Shown: positions 43,144-52,921, counted from the stretch's first letter. The stretch: 64,000 bases of DNA from Sphingomonas sp. H160509 (GCF_024124765.2 NZ_JAMXSR020000002.1:395001-459000); one strand, 5' to 3'. Program-made: numbers and translations. The notes: generated from the letters alone by a model not told the origin.

Positions 43144-46095
43144 TCAGAACTTGTACGTAATGCCGACATAATAGTCGCGGCCATAGCGCTGGTAGTCGAT
43201 CACCTGGCGCGGATCGTCGTTCTGGTAGGTCACGAACGGCCGGTCTGTCAGGTTCTTCGCCTGTGCCAGGATGGCGAAGTTCGCGAGCGGACCGCTCTGG
43301 AACTCATACCCGATCTGCGCATCCAGGATGCCCTCGGATCGCGCGGTGCGATAGGTCGGGTTGGCGGACAGGCCGGCGACCTCGGCGAGGAAGCTGGAGC
43401 GGTAGCGATAGTTCGCGCGCGCCTGGAAGCCCCATTTCTCGAAGTAGATCGTGCCGCTGCCGGTCCACTTGGACAGGCCGGGCAGGGTGATCGCCTCGGT
43501 TGGGTTGCTGCCGTACTTGATCGTCGACTGCGTGTAGTTGCCGCTTGCGAAGATGCCGAAGCCGTCGAGCGCCGACGTGATCGCCTTGAACGGCAGCGAC
43601 ACCGTGCCCTCGACGCCGAGCACTTCGCCGCGACCGGTGTTGGCGGGCGACGACACGTTGCCGATCGTCTGTCCGGCGGCGATCACCTGCGCCTGCTGCG
43701 CCGCGGTCAGCGCCGGCAGCAACGCCGAGAAGTCGTAGGGCAGCGAGTTGTTCGGGTCGACGAAGTCGGTGAGGTGCTTGAAATACCCCGACAGCGCGAC
43801 ATAGCCGCCACCGTTGAAATACTTCTCGAACGACAGATCGATGTTGGTCGACTGGTACGGCTTCAGATTGACGTTGCCACCCGTCGACGTGAACACCGGG
43901 AACAGCCCGGCGGGCGTCTGGCCGATGTTGGTCAGGTTGATCGCCACGTCCTGCGTCACGCGTTCCTGGTCGAGACGCGGACGGACCATCGTCTGCGACG
44001 CGCCGACCTTGACGAAGCCCAGAGGGATCAGTTCGACCGACATCGTCGCCGAGGGCAGGAAGTTGGTGTATTTCAGCGACTGCTTCACGGGTGCGATCGT
44101 CACCGCGCCGCCGACGACGCTGGCGATCTGGCCGGTCGAGCTCTGGTCGGAATGCGCCACCTGCGCACCGATCGAGCCCTTGAGCGGCTTGTCGCCGACC
44201 AGGCCGTCGATCGTGACCTTGGCATAGCCGGTCCAGACCTTCTCAAGCACGATATTGTCGCGCACCAGCGCGGACGGACGGCCATCGAACGCCGCGTTGA
44301 GCGAATTATTATAGAGATACAGCGGATCGAGCGTCAGCATCTGCGGGATGCCGAGATAATCGAGCGCCACGTTCTTGCCGAGCAGCGCCTCGGTGGGAAC
44401 GTTGCCGCTCAACGGCGAACCGCTCGCCACGGTGCAGTTGGTGCCGCCGCCGGTCGGGCACAGGAAATAGGACGTGTACGCGCTGGTCTTCTTGCGCTGG
44501 CTGTAGTTGCCGCCGGCTTCCCAGCCCTTGACGACGCTGTCGGAGAACTCGCCGTTGAGGCTCGCGCGGAGCGACTTCAGATCGTCCTTGAAGCTCGGCC
44601 GGTTGAGGAAGCCCGATTGGACGACCTGCTGCGTGCCGTTGTTGCCCCACCCTTGCGGGTCGGTCAGCTTGAAGATGTTGGTGTTGGTGTAGTCGAGCGT
44701 CGGCGAGAAGGTGTACGTGCCGTTGCCGTTCTGCTTGACGGTGACGGTGTCCGCCGCGCCGCTCTTGGCGAAGCCGGTGCCGGTGTTGGTCTCGAGCAGG
44801 AAGTCGGTGCGCTTCGCGCGGCTCCAGCTCGCATCGACGTTGAGGTGAACCGACTCGGTCAACTTGAGGTCGTTGTTCCAGCCGAGCGAGAAATTGTCCG
44901 CCTTGCGCTGGTTATAGTCGTTGCGCTGCACCGCGAAGACGTTGCCGAACGTCGCGCCGGTCGCGAAGCCGTCGGCAACGGTCACCCCGGTAGCGGTCGT
45001 GCCGCCAGGCGAGGTCGGTGTCGTCAACTGACCAGCCAGCGGGAATTCGATGCCGCGCAGGATCTGCGTTTCCTCGAAGTGCGAATACAGCGCATCGAAC
45101 GTCGAATGGAAGCTGTCGGACGGCTGCCACTCGATCGTCGCGACGCCGCCGTACCGCTTCAGTTCGTTCGACTGGACATACGGCTTGGCGCCGTTGAGCA
45201 GGAACGGGCTGGCTGCGGTGCCGGCGCCGCTATAGCCCCACGCGTTGTAGCGCTCGTCCTGCGACGGCGTCTGCGTCGCCGACACGCCGATCGCGATGCC
45301 GAGCGTGTCGTTGGCGAACTTGTCGACATAGGTCGCCGACGCACGATAGCCGTAGCGATCGCCATCCGGGTTCAGCTTGTCGATGCCGTTCATCTGCGCG
45401 CGGGCGCTGACTGCGATGATGCGGTGCGCCTGGTCGAGCGGACGCAGCATGCGCAGGTCGACCGTACCGGCGACGCCGGCGGCGATCAGCGACGCGTCGG
45501 CCGACTTGTAGACGTTGACGGTCTTGAAGAACTCGGACGGATACTGGTCGAACTCGACGCCGCGGTTGTCGCCGGTCGTCACCTGTTCGCGGCCGTTGAG
45601 CAATGTGGTCGAGAAATCTGGGCCGAGGCCGCGGATCGACAGGCGCTGGTCGCGGCCTTCGAGACGCTGCGCGGTCACGCCAGGCAGGCGGGCGAGCGAG
45701 TCCGCGATCGACACGTCCGGCAGCTTGCCGACGTCTTCAGCGGAGATCGAGTCGACGATCAGGACCGACTGGCGCTTGATCTTGGCGGAGGATTCCAGGC
45801 CGGCGCGGATACCGGTGACGACGATCTCGTCACCGCCAGCGGCATCTTCCTGCGGTGCAGGCGGCACGGCATCGGCGGGCTGCGGCGTTGGTGCGGCGAC
45901 GGTCGGCACCGCGTCGATCTGCGCGGGTGCGGTCGGATTGGCATTCGCGGTACCGGGCTTCGCTTGCGCGAACGCAGCCTGACCCGGCAGCATCAGAGCA
46001 GCGGCGAGCGCGGTCGCGCTGACGTGCAGCGCGAGGCGGCCATGCGCGGAGATGCCGGACGCGACGCGCAGGCGGCACGGAATAGACTGGCTCAT
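43144..46095 (-). CDS. TonB-dependent receptor, probable maltodextrin transporter (MalA-like)
   Basis: An intact 983-residue receptor. The signal peptide ends near AAFAQ, with a Pro/Ala-rich linker, TonB-box-like DEIVVTGIRAGLESS, and a plug with SISAEDVGKLPDVSIADSLARLPG and RLSIRGLGPDFSTTLLNGRE. This is the receptor type common in carbohydrate loci of Caulobacter, Xanthomonas and sphingomonads. The barrel ends YYVGITYKF. It starts a minus-strand operon with amylase and glucosidases and faces a LacI regulator, the arrangement of Caulobacter MalA, which carries maltodextrins across the outer membrane. A large open frame on the opposite strand is a GC-rich shadow. Ligand assignment rests on context. 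Confidence 0.92.
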   Translation of the reverse strand: MSQSIPCRLRVASGISAHGRLALHVSATALAAALMLPGQAAFAQAKPGTANANPTAPAQIDAVPTVAAPTPQPADAVPPAPQEDAAGGDEIVVTGIRAGLESSAKIKRQSVLIVDSISAEDVGKLPDVSIADSLARLPGVTAQRLEGRDQRLSIRGLGPDFSTTLLNGREQVTTGDNRGVEFDQYPSEFFKTVNVYKSADASLIAAGVAGTVDLRMLRPLDQAHRIIAVSARAQMNGIDKLNPDGDRYGYRASATYVDKFANDTLGIAIGVSATQTPSQDERYNAWGYSGAGTAASPFLLNGAKPYVQSNELKRYGGVATIEWQPSDSFHSTFDALYSHFEETQILRGIEFPLAGQLTTPTSPGGTTATGVTVADGFATGATFGNVFAVQRNDYNQRKADNFSLGWNNDLKLTESVHLNVDASWSRAKRTDFLLETNTGTGFAKSGAADTVTVKQNGNGTYTFSPTLDYTNTNIFKLTDPQGWGNNGTQQVVQSGFLNRPSFKDDLKSLRASLNGEFSDSVVKGWEAGGNYSQRKKTSAYTSYFLCPTGGGTNCTVASGSPLSGNVPTEALLGKNVALDYLGIPQMLTLDPLYLYNNSLNAAFDGRPSALVRDNIVLEKVWTGYAKVTIDGLVGDKPLKGSIGAQVAHSDQSSTGQIASVVGGAVTIAPVKQSLKYTNFLPSATMSVELIPLGFVKVGASQTMVRPRLDQERVTQDVAINLTNIGQTPAGLFPVFTSTGGNVNLKPYQSTNIDLSFEKYFNGGGYVALSGYFKHLTDFVDPNNSLPYDFSALLPALTAAQQAQVIAAGQTIGNVSSPANTGRGEVLGVEGTVSLPFKAITSALDGFGIFASGNYTQSTIKYGSNPTEAITLPGLSKWTGSGTIYFEKWGFQARANYRYRSSFLAEVAGLSANPTYRTARSEGILDAQIGYEFQSGPLANFAILAQAKNLTDRPFVTYQNDDPRQVIDYQRYGRDYYVGITYKF

Positions 46096-46225
46096 GAAAT
46101 CCCCTTCAGGCGAGAATAATCCCGCGCATCCTCAATTGCTTGTTTTGGTATCCCCGACGTCGTGCTGACGCGTCGGGTGTCGCAACACGGCGATATTTCG
46201 GGTGGAGGCGTTGCAAAAGGGACGG

Positions 46226-46237
46226 GCATACGTATTC
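46226..46237. promoter_or_regulatory. Candidate LacI-family operator (receptor/regulator divergent promoter)
   Basis: GCATACGTATTC has a perfect ATACGTAT palindrome with a central CG pair, the usual shape of LacI-family operators. It sits 130 bp upstream of the receptor start and 71 bp upstream of the LacI start. A near copy lies at 48291-48302 before the MFS gene. Confidence 0.55.
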
Positions 46238-46307
46238 ACTGTTTCATGCAAACCGTGTCTCTTCAGGACCACGCCCGCCCACAGTGGCGCCGGCAAGGGC
46301 GCTGACG

Positions 46308-47330
46308 ATGGGTCGCCGGCCGACATCGTTCGACATCGCGCAACTCGCCGGCGTGTCGCAGCCGACGGTGTCGCGGGCGTTGCGCGGATCGAAGTCGGTC
46401 AACGCGCAGACCCGCCAGCGGATCGAGGCGATCGCGCGCAGCCTGCACTACGCGGTCGACAAGCACGCGTCGTCGCTGCGGAGCCAGTCGGCGAACACGC
46501 TGGCGCTGCTGTTCTTCGAGGAGCCGGCCGAGGACGAGTCGACGATCAACCCGTTCTTCCTATCGATGCTGGGCTCGATCACGCACGCCTGCGCCCGCGC
46601 CGGCTACGACCTGCTGATCTCGTTCCAGCAATTGTCGGGCGACTGGCACGTCGATTACCAGGACAGTCGCAAGGCCGACGGCATCATCCTGCTCGGCTAC
46701 GGCGATTACGAAGCATACCGCGCGCGCCTCGATCACCTCACCGAACAGGGGACCAAGGTGGTTCGCTGGGGTGCGGTCGGTACCGGGCCGGCGGGAATTA
46801 CGGTCGGTTCGGATAACCGCGGCGGTGGCGAGGCGGCGACCGCGCACCTGATCGCGCAGGGTAGGCGGCGGATCGCGTTCCTGGGCGCGGCGGACGGGCG
46901 GTATCCCGAACTTGAGGATCGGTACCGGGGATATCTCGACGCGCTGGCGGCTGCGGGGCTGACGGCGGACGGCGCATTGCAGGTCGATGCGATCACCACC
47001 GAAGATGCCGGACAGGACGCGATCGCCGAACTCTCGCGACGCGGCGCCAACTATGACGCGATCTTCGCGGCAAGCGACAGCATCGCGATCGGCGCGATGC
47101 GTGCGCTGGCGGCCGCGGGGCGATCGATCCCGGACGACGTCGCGATCGTCGGCTTCGACGATATCGCCTCTGCGCAACTCACCAACCCGCCGCTGACGAC
47201 CGTGACGCAGGATGCGCGCCGGGCAGGGGAGGCGCTGGTACGGACGCTGCTGGCGAAACTGCGCGGCGAAGTGTCCGACGACTCGCCCTTGCCGACCCGA
47301 CTGGTGATCCGGGCGAGCAGCGGAGCCTAG
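46308..47330 (+). CDS. LacI family regulator of the maltodextrin locus (MalI-like)
   Basis: A 340-residue protein. The N-terminal LacI HTH and hinge are TSFDIAQLAGVSQPTVSRALRGSKSVNAQTRQRI; the hinge helix has ARSLHYAVDKHASSLRS. The periplasmic-binding-like domain includes NTLALLFFEEP, ADGIILLGYGDYE, AIFAASDSIAIGAMRAL and DVAIVGFDDIASAQLTNPPLTTV. The ATG at 46308 has AAGGGCG at good spacing; the frame continues upstream without similarity. It is divergent from the receptor operon and likely represses both that operon and the MFS carrier until a maltose-type inducer binds. Caulobacter MalI is the functional parallel. Confidence 0.9.
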   Translation: MGRRPTSFDIAQLAGVSQPTVSRALRGSKSVNAQTRQRIEAIARSLHYAVDKHASSLRSQSANTLALLFFEEPAEDESTINPFFLSMLGSITHACARAGYDLLISFQQLSGDWHVDYQDSRKADGIILLGYGDYEAYRARLDHLTEQGTKVVRWGAVGTGPAGITVGSDNRGGGEAATAHLIAQGRRRIAFLGAADGRYPELEDRYRGYLDALAAAGLTADGALQVDAITTEDAGQDAIAELSRRGANYDAIFAASDSIAIGAMRALAAAGRSIPDDVAIVGFDDIASAQLTNPPLTTVTQDARRAGEALVRTLLAKLRGEVSDDSPLPTRLVIRASSGA

Positions 47331-47415
47331 CGACGACAACCCTCTGCCGCGACGGGGTGGTAGCGCCACAGGCGACGGGCGGGGGGCGCGAAACAGCCGT
47401 GACGCCGACGATCAC

Positions 47416-47522
47416 CACCTCCCCGGCGAAGGCCGGGGTCCAGTTGGGAAACGGCGCTGATAAAGACGGCGATCCCTTACTCAGTGCTCTCCGACTGGGC
47501 CCCGGCCTCCGCCGGGGAGGTG
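47416..47522. repeat. Palindromic intergenic repeat pair between convergent genes
   Basis: CACCTCCCCGGCGAAGGCC... at 47416-47444 and its near inverted copy ...GCCTCCGCCGGGGAGGTG at 47494-47522 are about 28-bp arms around a 49-base spacer. Each arm is itself a CCCCGGC/GCCGGGG hairpin. It lies between the convergent LacI and DUF6445 genes, where it could end transcription from both sides. The GC-rich GAAGGCCGGGG core is like dispersed intergenic repeats common in sphingomonad genomes. Confidence 0.7.
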
Positions 47523-47570
47523 CGGGTGTAGGAATGAAGCGGACTCACTATCCCATCGCGCAGGCTTGGC

Positions 47571-48252
47571 TCAGTCGTCGAACAGGAACAGATTGAGCGT
47601 CAGCCGCCCGGCCAGCGGGTCCGAACTCAGCACCACCTCAGGCGGCAGATACGCACAGTGCAGCGTATTCCCCGCATAGATGAGCGCTCGGTCGAAGCGC
47701 GCCGGCTGGACCGCGATGCGTTCGTACAATGCCGTGTCGCCGGCGATGTAGGACGCCTCGGGCATGCCGTGCGCCTGCACGCCCGCTTCCAGTTCCGCCC
47801 CTGAATCGATCGAGGCGCGACGCATCGACGGTCTCGAACGCTGTCGATCGCTGGCGGTAGAACGCAGTGCCACCCTGTTCGCCGTGACCGAGGAATAGCA
47901 GCACGGCGATCCGCCCCCGCTCGACGCCGTCGAAATGTGGCAATCGCTGGATCGGCGCGAGATCGCCAGGCGCCGTGGTGACGAGTGAATAATAGGCCTC
48001 CGACACCGCCGGCGCCGGATCGAGCCCGAAATGCTCCGCCAACAATGGCGCGATCCGGCGTCGCATCGTCTCGGCGAGGCGCGGCGGCACCTCGGCGCGG
48101 ACGCCGGGATAATGCGGGCCGATCGGCGCCATCCGCAAGCTCGCCGCATCCTCGCGCAGCGCGTCCGGGTCGGGCCAGAAATCGTCGATCACGATCAACG
48201 GGCGCTGCTCCTCGCCCTGGAGGTGAAGCGTGGTTTTCGGCGTTTGGGTCAT
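47571..48252 (-). CDS. DUF6445 family protein, putative 2OG-Fe(II) oxygenase fold
   Basis: About 226 residues after repair, cytoplasmic. PLIVIDDFWPDPDALREDA is the family opening. A possible iron triad is visible: HxD in RLPHFDGVERGRIAVLLFL, a distal His in IYAGNTLHCAYL, and a following Arg in GRLTLNLFLF, the spacing seen in 2-oxoglutarate/Fe(II) dioxygenases. The frame breaks at 47798-47801 (TTCAGGGGCGG, one G too many); repaired it reads ASRLDRFRAELEAGVQAHGMPEA. ATG 48252 follows GAAGGCC. It is divergent from the MFS gene and shares a promoter region with a putative LacI operator, so it is probably part of the same regulon as the halogenases. Reaction unknown. Confidence 0.7.
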
Positions 48253-48290
48253 ACCGGCCTTCATGCCGCCGGGCGGCGCGGCGGGGCAAG

Positions 48291-48302
48291 GTATTCGTAT
48301 GC
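48291..48302. promoter_or_regulatory. Second candidate LacI-family operator (DUF6445/MFS promoter)
   Basis: GTATTCGTATGC, whose reverse complement GCATACGAATAC matches GCATACGTATTC at 46226-46237 in 10 of 12 positions. It lies 87 bp upstream of the MFS start and 39 bp upstream of the DUF6445 start. Confidence 0.5.
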
Positions 48303-48388
48303 ATAGTTGTTTTGCCGGTCGCTTGAGGTCAAGCCGGTTCGTCAGATCGCCACGCAGACAAGTGGCGACCGATCAGGAGAGCCGCGTT

Positions 48389-49889
48389 TTGACCGAGAAA
48401 CCAGTCCAGGGCTTTGCCGGCTTGTGGAACATCAGCTTCGGCTTTTTCGGCATCCAGATCGGCTTCGCGCTACAGAACGCCAATATGAGCCGGATCTTTC
48501 AAACGCTCGGCGGATCGCTCGACGACCTTTCCTATCTGTGGGTCGCGGCGCCGCTGACCGGGTTGCTCGTCCAGCCGATCATCGGCCATTACAGCGATCG
48601 CACCTGGACTCGCTTCGGCCGTCGCCGCCCGTATTTCTTCGCCGGTGCCGTTCTCGCAGCACTCGCGCTGTTCGTGATGCCCGAGGCGAAGATGCTGTGG
48701 CTCGCCGCGCTGACGCTGTGGGTGCTGGACGCCTCGGTCAACGTGTCGATGGAGCCATTCCGCGCGTTCGTCGGCGACATGCTGCGCAAGGATCAACACA
48801 CCGCCGGCTACGCGCTCCAGACCGCGTTCATCGGCGCCGGGGCAGTTGTCGGCTCGATCTTTCCGTTCGTGCTCGCGCATTTGGGCGTATCGGGCGATGC
48901 GCTGGCGGGCGTTCCCGACACCGTGCGCTACAGCTTCTGGTTCGGCGGCGCGGCACTGCTGCTCGCGGTCCTCTGGACGGTCGGCAACACGCGCGAATAC
49001 AGCCCCGAACAGATGGCATCGTTCGCCGAGTCCGACCGCGATGAAGCACACAGCGCTCCGGTCCGCGCGCTTGCCAGCCGCGGCTTCGCGACCAGCATCG
49101 CCTGGATCGTCGCCGGGATCGCGGTCGTCGTCGCGGTGCCCGAACTGGCGTTGCAGAAGGAAGTGTACCTGCTCGGCGGCCTGCTCGTAGCCTATGGCGG
49201 CGCCAGCCTCGCGGCCATACTCCTCGCGCGTGGCGGCAATGGCGACAATGCGCTGAGCCAAATCGTCGGCGACTTCGCCGCGATGCTCCGCGTCATGAAG
49301 CGCCTCGCGCTCGTTCAGTTCTTCAGCTGGTCCGCGCTATTCATCATGTGGATCTTCACCACGCCCGTCGTCGCCCAGTACATGTACGGCTCAAGCGACG
49401 CGACGAGTGCCGCCTACAACGCGGGCAGCGATTGGGTCGGCGTGCTGTTCGCAGTCTACAACGCCGTCGCCGCTCTGGTCGCGTTACTGATACTGCCGCG
49501 CTTGGCCAGACGGATCGGCCGGGTCAAAACGCATATAGCCTGCCTGCTGTGCGGCGCCGCGGGATTTGCGAGCTTCCTCATGGTGCGCGATCCGACGATG
49601 CTGATCGTCAGCGAAGTCGGCGTCGGCATCGCCTGGGCGTCGATCCTCGCCATGCCCTACGCGATCCTCGCGTCGAGCCTGCCGCAAGCCAAGCTCGGTA
49701 TCTACATGGGGTTGTTCAACATCTTCATTGTTCTTCCGCAGCTGCTGGTTGCTACGTTGATGGGATCGGTGCTGAAAGCGTTCTTCCCGACCGAACCGAT
49801 CTGGACGATGGCGTTCGCCGCCATCGTGATGATCCCTCGCAGCCCTCGCGATGCTGCGCGTCCCCGAGATCCCCGATAAGTTCTCCTGA
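48389..49889 (+). CDS. MFS sugar transporter (MalY-like)
   Basis: About 499 residues after repair, with 12 predicted membrane helices. The start region FAGLWNISFGFFGIQIGFALQNANMSRIFQTLG and the loop PIIGHYSDRTWTRFGRRRPYFF are typical of the MFS sugar carriers related to Caulobacter MalY and the SLC45/GPH sucrose carriers. The frame breaks near the end at 49834-49836 (ATCCCTCG for ATCCTCG); repaired, the tail reads IVMILAALAMLRVPEIPDKFS. The TTG at 48389, with AGGAG nine bases upstream, is the chosen start; an in-frame GTG at 48362 is possible. It takes maltose or short maltodextrins from the periplasm to the cytoplasm. Confidence 0.87.
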
Positions 49890-50338
49890 TGCGAGAAGCA
49901 GCAAACCGGCGCTGGACGGCTAGAGATAGGGCCGCGCGATGTGGGCGACGTATGCGACGTCTTCGGTGCGCGCGTCGCTGGACATCGGCGATCTGTCTGG
50001 TGCGCTTGCCATCGCTGAGGACGAAACCTTAATCGGACTTTCTTAAGCGGCGATTTCTCAAGACCCGATGCGGCATGTGACAGCCTGGATCTTCAGAGTG
50101 CCCCGCTGATTACTCGGGGCTCGGATGGCACACAAGAGTCGCATGGCCGCCTTCGGCAGGTAACAATAAATAACTGCGCAGTCCGAGCTTTATCATTCGA
50201 GCAAGGTTAAGGACGTTTGCCCCCGTTTAATGAGGGTCGAAAGATGCGAACCCGAACATCCTTAGACCTGGGGTTTGTCGGTCTTCCGGTTTAATCGCCG
50301 TGTTCAAACCATTCATCAGTCCCATTCGCTTTGATTGC
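49890..50338. other. Intergenic stretch with one small hairpin
   Basis: 449 bp between MFS and histidine kinase ends (convergent genes). GCCCCG (50100-50105) and CGGGGC (50115-50120) form a 6-bp stem that may terminate transcription. No reading frame here shows similarity to a known family. Confidence 0.4.
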
Positions 50339-51535
50339 TCAGCTGGTCGGAACGGAAGGAACATTGCCCTCGAACCGTGTGTTGCCGGGGAGAGAATGGG
50401 TGAGGCTGAGATCGCCATTGTGCCCTCGGAAGATTTGCCGGGCCAGCGCCAGACCCACGCCCGTGCCCTCGGTCTTGGTAGTGAAGAAGGGGCGGAAGAT
50501 GTCGACCCGGTTTGCGACGGGGATACCGGGGCCGGTGTCCGTCATCGTGAACTGCGTTTGGCCGACAAGGGCGGAGATGGTGAGCGTGACCTGCGCATCG
50601 AACGAGCCGTGCAACGCCTCGGCTGCGTTCTGCAACACCGCCCAGAGCGCCGCGGTCAATTGATCCGGGTCGGCCAGCAGATGGGCCGGTGCGTCCAGGA
50701 GGTCGGTCGTAAACGCGATCCCCGGCCATCTCGTCGTAAACAATGCCGCCAGATCGCTGACGAACCCGGCCAGAGGGATACGCTCCATCGAGGGGGCGGG
50801 CAGCTTCGCCAACGCACGGTAGCTTTCGCCGAACCGGTGCAGGCTGGCGGCGCGGCGCGCGACGGTCTCGACCGCGTCGCGTACCTTGGGCAGCATCGGG
50901 TCCGGATCGTCGAGCATCGCCACCGCGGTCTCGGCGAGCGAGGCGATCGGGGTGAGGGCGTTGACGATTTCGTGGCTCAGGACCTGGACGAGCTCGCGCA
51001 ACGCGGCGGCCTCGGCGGCCTTCAGTTCGGCGTCGATGTCGATCAGCGCGCCGATCCGCGTCATCCGCCCTGCCAGCGCAAGGTCGCCGGTGGCCAGCGC
51101 GAAGCTCCGGATGTCGGTGTCATGCCCGATCTCGATCGTGGCGGTGCGGCCGGGGCGGGTGTCGGCGAGCGCTGTGACCAGCCCCTCGGGCGGATCGACG
51201 ACCAGATCGCCTGCGCCGAGCAATCGCCGCGCGGCGCGGTTGACTGCGCGCAACCGGCCGTCTTCGAGCGCGACCAAGGGCGCAGGCGACAGATCGAGAT
51301 AGGCGTTCAGACGGCGCCGTTCCTCCTCTCCGACGGACGCGGCCGGGATTGGTGGCGCCGGCATCGGCGAGCGCTGACCAGCGTCGACCAGGTCGAGTGC
51401 AGTGATCCAGATCGCGATCATCGCCGCGAGGAGCGCGGTGGCGTACAGACCGCGTGTGGCTGCAACCGCCCCACCGGCGCCGGCCGCAGCTATCGCCAGC
51501 GCGCGTACCACCGCGCGCGTCCGGTCAGAGGCCAT
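50339..51535 (-). CDS. Sensor histidine kinase (NtrY-like)
   Basis: A 398-residue protein. Two adjacent N-terminal membrane helices (residues about 8-48) leave almost no periplasmic loop, so it probably senses something in or near the membrane. A PAS-like segment follows (about 75-165: LDLSPAPLVALEDGRLRAVNRAARRLL). The phospho-acceptor H188 is in LSHEIVNALTPI; the N box is WAVLQNAAEAL, then DTGPGIP, FRPFFTTK and GTGVGLALA. The start overlaps the last 11 bases of the response regulator. With that regulator it is divergent from an ABC export operon, which it likely controls. Confidence 0.9.
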   Translation of the reverse strand: MASDRTRAVVRALAIAAAGAGGAVAATRGLYATALLAAMIAIWITALDLVDAGQRSPMPAPPIPAASVGEEERRRLNAYLDLSPAPLVALEDGRLRAVNRAARRLLGAGDLVVDPPEGLVTALADTRPGRTATIEIGHDTDIRSFALATGDLALAGRMTRIGALIDIDAELKAAEAAALRELVQVLSHEIVNALTPIASLAETAVAMLDDPDPMLPKVRDAVETVARRAASLHRFGESYRALAKLPAPSMERIPLAGFVSDLAALFTTRWPGIAFTTDLLDAPAHLLADPDQLTAALWAVLQNAAEALHGSFDAQVTLTISALVGQTQFTMTDTGPGIPVANRVDIFRPFFTTKTEGTGVGLALARQIFRGHNGDLSLTHSLPGNTRFEGNVPSVPTS

Positions 51536-52767
51536 AGCGCGCCATCCGGCGATAGAGCGCCGCGCGGGTCAGTCCGAGCTGTGCGGCGGCGCGGCTGACG
51601 TTGAAGGCGTGACGCTCGAGTGCCGCGGTGATCAGCGTTTCCTCGTTGCGCGCGAGCGACAGATCGGGGGGCGAGCGATAGCGGCTCGGCGGTGCCGGGT
51701 GAACGCAACACGTCGCCGATCGCGTAAGTCTCGCCATTGCCGAGCAGCACCGCGCGTTCCATCGTCTGGCGCAGGCCGCGGACGTTGTCGGGCCAGCGAT
51801 CCGCCGCGATCGCCTGCACCGCGTCCGCATCGAGTGGTCCGAGGGGCTTGCCGTGGCGGTAGGCGAACAGCGCAAGGAAATGACGAGCGAGCAGCGCCGC
51901 ATCGCCCGCGCGATCGACGAGCGGCGGGAGGTTGATTTCGATCGTTCCGACCCGGTCGAGCAGGTCTTCTCCGATTGCCCCCGAACGCGGGTGCGATCCA
52001 GTCGCGTGGTCGCGATGACGCGGATGCCGTCGAGCGCGGACAGCAGAACGCCGTTGAGCGTACGAGGTAAGCGGTCGATATGGTCGATCACCAGCAACCC
52101 GCCAGCGGCCGCCGCCGTTTGCTGGGCGATGACGGCGGCGTCCGCGGCTTCGGAGTCCAACGTGATGAGCGGCAGGGCGGCGTGGGGCGACGCCTGATGA
52201 ACCAGTCGGGCGATCAGCGTCTTGCCGGTACCCGCAGCGCCGTGGATCAGGATCGGGGCACTGGTGGATGCGACGCGAGCGACCAGGTCGCGGGCGCGTG
52301 CAATCCCGGCGCTTTCGCCGAGCAGGATGCCGTCATGGACCGGCGGTGTCGCCGCTGTCTCCAGCTTCGCGCGGCGCAGCGCAAGCCCGCGCTCCACCGT
52401 GGTCAGCAGGCGTTCGTTGTTCCAAGGCTTGATCACGAAGTCGGTCGCGCCGCTGCGCATCGCACGGACGGCGACCGCGATCCCGCTATGCCCGGTGACG
52501 ACGATCACGACGGCGCGCGCGTCTGCCGCGATCAGCCGGTCGAGCATCGCGAACCCCCTCCTCGCCGGTGGTCCGTCCGCGCGCGAAGTTGAGATCGAGC
52601 AGGATGACGTCGATCGGTTCGCCGGCGAGCAGCACCCAGGCCGCCTCCGGGTTCGCTGCGGTCGACACGCGCATGCCGTGCCGTTCGAGCAGCAGCTGCG
52701 CGGCCTTGGCGATGTCGGGATCGTCGTCGATCACCAGGATATGTGATTCGGTTGACATGGCCGTCAT
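51525..52767 (-). CDS. NtrC-type response regulator with degenerate AAA+ domain
   Basis: About 413 residues after repair. Receiver domain: SHILVIDDDPDIAKAAQ, phospho-acceptor Asp in VILLDLNF, then VTGHSG and KPW. AAA+ domain: Walker A GAAGTGKT, but the sigma-54 contact loop GAFTGA is absent. The Walker B equivalent reads GGLLVIDHIDRLP, with His where the catalytic Glu normally is. A Fis-type HTH ends the protein (NVSRAAAQLGLTRAALYRRMARYGL). Frame breaks: 52554-52558, 51978-51982 (one base short or two extra) and 51666-51671. Start at 52767 or 52758. First gene of the regulator-kinase pair; probably controls the divergent exporter through ordinary sigma-70 promoters (inference). Confidence 0.83.
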
Positions 52768-52921
52768 AGTGTCCGGAAACGGACAGTTGGTACAGTAGGG
52801 GTGAGCGCTTCAGCTGCGGAGCACGGAATTATGCAGCTTTGGCAGTAGCTTAGGATCTGGTCGATCCGTCCCGTACACTGTCCGCATGACGGAGACGACC
52901 CTGCCAGGAACTGGCGCCGCG

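Noticed and set aside
42025..46119. A 1364-codon open frame on the plus strand opposite the TonB receptor and halogenase
   Set aside because: It is antisense to two genes with full domain sets, its composition is Arg/Gly/Asp-rich as expected for a GC-rich shadow frame, and it shows no domain.
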